Origin: Planctomycetota bacterium
GTDB taxonomy: Bacteria; Planctomycetota; UBA8108
Assembly (NCBI GenBank): GCA_016928605.1
Contig: JAFGKN010000068.1
Coordinates: 1 to 8,944, forward strand
Length of the DNA: 8,944 nt
Direction of reading: 5' to 3'
Position 1 is the stretch's first letter. Each line of letters starts with the position of its first letter. The notes beneath the pieces were generated by a model. It made no database searches. It was given only the letters and a program-made list of their open reading frames with translations, and was not told the DNA's origin. Positions 6,059 to 8,944 of the stretch are shown here, one piece after another. Both the position numbers and the translations under genes were made by a program.

Positions 6059-8944
6059 GAAGCAGGCGCTCGGACAGCCCTCGATGCGCACGCAGGCCGT
6101 GCCCAGAGCCGGCGGAGCACCATCGAGGAATACGTACTGGAGGGTGAAGATCGCGTCGCTGACATCGACGCGGGCATCGCCGTTGACATCGAAGAGCTGG
6201 AGATTGCCGCCCTCCGAGATCGAGCCGCCCTCGCAGGGTAGGGGCCGCCCCCCGCGGAAGAGATGGAGCAGGAGCGCGATGGCGTCGGAGAGATCGACCT
6301 CGCCATCCTGGTTGCCGTCGCCCGGCCGCTGGCGCCCTCCTGGCGGCGTCGAGCCGTCGGCCCAACCGGGAGACCCGCCCACCTCGGAGCTCTCGCGCCA
6401 GCCGATCGCCAGCCCCCACACCTCCGGCGCGTCGAGGGGATCAGCGCTGACCAGAGAGTAGCCACCTCCGTCGGTGGCGGGGTACCAGTCGTCCGAGAAG
6501 GTGAAGTCGAGGACGGTCGAGCTGGCTCCGGCCACGAGGGCGATTCTCTCCCCCTCGTTGGCCAGGCGGCCGGAGTACTCGCCGGCGATCAGCAGATCGG
6601 CGGCATCGTACGTCGAGCGGAAGACAGCCTCGTTCTCGACCACCAGCACGAACTCGCCCGGACCGAGCTCGGTCACCGCGCCGCCAGAGAACTCGAACTC
6701 GATCCCTTCGGTGAACGCGACGCTGCTGAGGTCGATGGCCTCGGGCCCGATGTTCTGCAGCTCGACGAACTCGTAGTCCGCGCCCTGGCTCGGATGGTAC
6801 ATCACCTCCGTGATCCGCAGGTGGCTCTCCGCAGGGAACGGCTCGAGCGGCGCGCCCGCGACGAACTCGACAGGATCCGACCAGCGGCTCCAGCGGTTCG
6901 TGCTGTCCATCATGCGCACGCGGACACGGTAGGTGCGGCCGATGACCGGCACTTCGCGCGGGATCTGGATGTCGCGCTCGTACACCGTCAAGACGTCGCT
7001 CTCCCAGTCGGCCTCGATCTCGTACTTCTTCGGATGGAGGGGATCGAAGGGAGGAGCGCCCGGCGGCGTGACCTCCGCGAGGCGCCACTTCATCGCGCCG
7101 AAGGTCCCGGAGCCCTGGGGATCCGAGAAGGCGCTCGCGCGGAAGCGGAGATCATCGATGGGGAACCCCGTCGCCCCCTGGAACGTGACGCTCGGCCTCT
7201 GGGGAATCGAGCTGTCATTCGCGATGTTGGAGTCGAGCCAGCTGCCGCGCGACGTGACGTAGTTCTTCTGGTACTGCAGCATGCTCGCGAACGTGCGTCC
7301 CGGGGCAGCCTCGTAGTACTTGCCGTGGCCGGCCTTGTCGGAGCGGACGTAGCTCGAGACGAGGATGGGATTGTAGTCCCACATCGCGCGGTCGGCGTCG
7401 ACGAACGACAGCTCTCCCGCCCTGTACACGACTCCGGCTACCTCGTCGAGCAGCATCCCCGTCTGCTCCGGGTTGAAGAGCAGGTCGCGGATCTCCCGCA
7501 TCCGGTTGCGGTACTCGAGCATCAGCTCCGGGAACCGGTCGATGGTGTACGGGCTGAGCGGTCCGGTCAGCCCGCCGCCGCCGTAGGTGGTCGTCCAGGT
7601 GAGATCCAGGTCCCAGTTGAAGACCTGCCACTTCCGCGTCACGGGGTTGTTGAAGTAGAAGTAGTTCTTGCCCGCGTGGATGTCGTAGTCGTGGATCACC
7701 GTGGCGATCGCGCGGAAGCCGTAGTAGTCCTCGAGGTCGAGGTTGTCCCTCCACCACTGGATCGCCGGGGAGGTGCTCTGGTAGGTGCTCATGAACGAGT
7801 TGAGGTCCGACTTGTCCTTCGGTTGGTCGGGACCCTGGTTGTTCAGCTCGCCGGTGCCTCCCTCCATCTTGTAGAGGTTGCCATCGGGCAGCCGGTGCTG
7901 ATCGAGGAACCGGCCGTCGAGCTGCTCGAGCACCAGGTAGAGGCCCTGGAAGTCGCCGCTGTACTGATCGGGGCCGTTCTCGTCGGCGGCCTCGATGAGC
8001 CGGAAGTGGACGAAATGCGTCAGCGAGGTGGCGTTCCCCACGAGGTTGTGCAGCCTGAAGCCGGCCCCTTCGAAAAGCCCCTGCTCACCGCGCTGGAGGA
8101 AGTTGCCCTGCTGGATGATGGCAGAGAAGTTGAGCTTGTCCCAGTCGGCATCGTATCTCCGGCCGTAATCGTCCCTGGCCTCGAAGGAGTGCCCCCGGTT
8201 GAAGTCGAACTTCCACATGTTCTTGCCCATCGAGTAGCGCCAGACGCCGCCGCGTGCCCGGTAGCGGATGTGGTCGTAGACCCTCCCGTCGTAGACGAGA
8301 GTCCCCTGCCAGAGATAGTCGCTGCCCCAGTACTCGCCTCCGGTCGGAGTCATCTGGCCGCTCGCGCCCCAGCGGTAGGGCACGTGGATCGCGTTGAGAC
8401 GGTCCTCCCGCCTGGTGAGGAAGTGGTAGACGGGGATGCTCTCGAGCAGCGCCGGGCCGTAAGTCTGGACGGGCAAGACACCGGGCCGCGCCGACCCCTG
8501 CCACGACGGCGCGCCGTCGTACACGAAGTAGGCGAAGTTGGGCTGGGGATCCTCCGGGAAGGGCGCGGTGACCGAGTGGCCTCGAGCGTCGACGGCCGTG
8601 ATCCGGTAGCGGACGAGCCTCCGGTGCACCTGGAGAGCCTCGGGCATGAGGGCCGTGAAGATGTCGTCGCTGGCCTCGGCATCCCCCTCGAGGCCGGCGT
8701 CGTTCATGTCGATGCGCGCCCACTGCGTCTGGTAGTCCGGATCGGACAGGCGGATGTAAGCGCCCGGGTCGACCAGCTGGTACTCGAGGAAGACCTCCGC
8801 GACGCCGTCGTCGTCGGTCGCCTTCGCGGTGACGAGCACCAGGCCGCCGGTCGCCGGCATCTCGGGCAGATGCGCGACCTGCCGCAGGTGCGGCGGGATC
8901 TCGGTCGTGAGGACGGAGTTCGGCGCCCCGGGCGTCGGACCCGC
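6056..8944 (-). CDS. CotH-kinase-family exported protein with lamin-tail and dockerin-like domains (5' end outside window)
   Basis: The frame is open to base 8944, so at least 962 residues are present and the true start and any signal peptide lie outside. Domains in coding order: a beta-rich, Ig-like part (about 8850-8520); a CotH-like atypical kinase domain (about 8500-7400) with KNMWKFDFNRGH, GLYLVLEQLDGRFL, NLYKMEGG and the acidic FNWDLDLTW (about 7595-7624), the likely metal-binding DxD; a linker with SDPQGSGTFGAMKWRLAEV and a fibronectin-like strand pattern TYRVRVRMMDSTNRWSRWSD (about 7190-6850); a lamin-tail domain starting LRITEVMYHPSQGADYEFVE (about 6822-6430); then two dockerin-like EF-hand loops, DGNQDGEVDLSDAI (about 6322-6281) and DVNGDARVDVSDAI (about 6193-6152), ending in a CVRIEGCPSAC tip. 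CotH proteins phosphorylate proteins in spore coats or outside the cell; lamin-tail and dockerin-like parts suggest surface or matrix attachment. The target is unknown. Confidence 0.93.
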   Translation of the reverse strand, partial: AGPTPGAPNSVLTTEIPPHLRQVAHLPEMPATGGLVLVTAKATDDDGVAEVFLEYQLVDPGAYIRLSDPDYQTQWARIDMNDAGLEGDAEASDDIFTALMPEALQVHRRLVRYRITAVDARGHSVTAPFPEDPQPNFAYFVYDGAPSWQGSARPGVLPVQTYGPALLESIPVYHFLTRREDRLNAIHVPYRWGASGQMTPTGGEYWGSDYLWQGTLVYDGRVYDHIRYRARGGVWRYSMGKNMWKFDFNRGHSFEARDDYGRRYDADWDKLNFSAIIQQGNFLQRGEQGLFEGAGFRLHNLVGNATSLTHFVHFRLIEAADENGPDQYSGDFQGLYLVLEQLDGRFLDQHRLPDGNLYKMEGGTGELNNQGPDQPKDKSDLNSFMSTYQSTSPAIQWWRDNLDLEDYYGFRAIATVIHDYDIHAGKNYFYFNNPVTRKWQVFNWDLDLTWTTTYGGGGLTGPLSPYTIDRFPELMLEYRNRMREIRDLLFNPEQTGMLLDEVAGVVYRAGELSFVDADRAMWDYNPILVSSYVRSDKAGHGKYYEAAPGRTFASMLQYQKNYVTSRGSWLDSNIANDSSIPQRPSVTFQGATGFPIDDLRFRASAFSDPQGSGTFGAMKWRLAEVTPPGAPPFDPLHPKKYEIEADWESDVLTVYERDIQIPREVPVIGRTYRVRVRMMDSTNRWSRWSDPVEFVAGAPLEPFPAESHLRITEVMYHPSQGADYEFVELQNIGPEAIDLSSVAFTEGIEFEFSGGAVTELGPGEFVLVVENEAVFRSTYDAADLLIAGEYSGRLANEGERIALVAGASSTVLDFTFSDDWYPATDGGGYSLVSADPLDAPEVWGLAIGWRESSEVGGSPGWADGSTPPGGRQRPGDGNQDGEVDLSDAIALLLHLFRGGRPLPCEGGSISEGGNLQLFDVNGDARVDVSDAIFTLQYVFLDGAPPALGTACVRIEGCPSACF

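Overview
The window is GC-rich bacterial chromosome with almost every codon ending in G or C. It looks like an uncultured bacterium with an elaborate exported-protein repertoire. The best lineage clue is the last gene: a CotH-kinase, lamin-tail and dockerin-like EF-hand architecture ending in a Cys-rich tip. That style is frequent in Planctomycetota and some neighbouring candidate phyla. The lineage is an inference; there is no rRNA or other marker here.

Layout. The left part (1-4135) is read on the minus strand. In the order of transcription it holds a secreted protein of unknown function with a Lys-rich tail (4135-3107), a DEAD-box RNA helicase with a 300-residue disordered basic tail (2853-820), and the N-terminal third of an AGCS-family sodium:alanine/glycine symporter (695 to beyond base 1). 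Gaps of 253 and 124 bases leave it open whether these three form one operon. A 483-base divergent gap (4136-4618) separates them from two plus-strand genes: a uroporphyrinogen-decarboxylase-family (MtaA-like) protein (4619-5809) and a 56-residue small protein (5881-6051). These converge on the large CotH-type exported protein, read on the minus strand from beyond base 8944 to 6056. Only 4 bases lie between the two facing stop codons, and both stops sit inside one perfect 10-bp palindrome.

How the genes fit together. Helicase, symporter, secreted protein and CotH protein are generic functions with no evident shared pathway. The one pair that may work together is the URO-D-like protein and the 56-residue protein, which are co-directional and 71 bases apart behind a recognisable promoter and strong ribosome site. 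The URO-D-like protein appears to lack the zinc-binding His-X-Cys...Cys set of the corrinoid methyltransferases, so its chemistry is uncertain.

No phage, insertion sequence, CRISPR array, tRNA or rRNA was seen. Most of the window is ordinary. The strongest leads for something undescribed are the URO-D-like/small-protein pair, the tandem-repeat tail of the helicase, and several palindromes in gene-flanking DNA.
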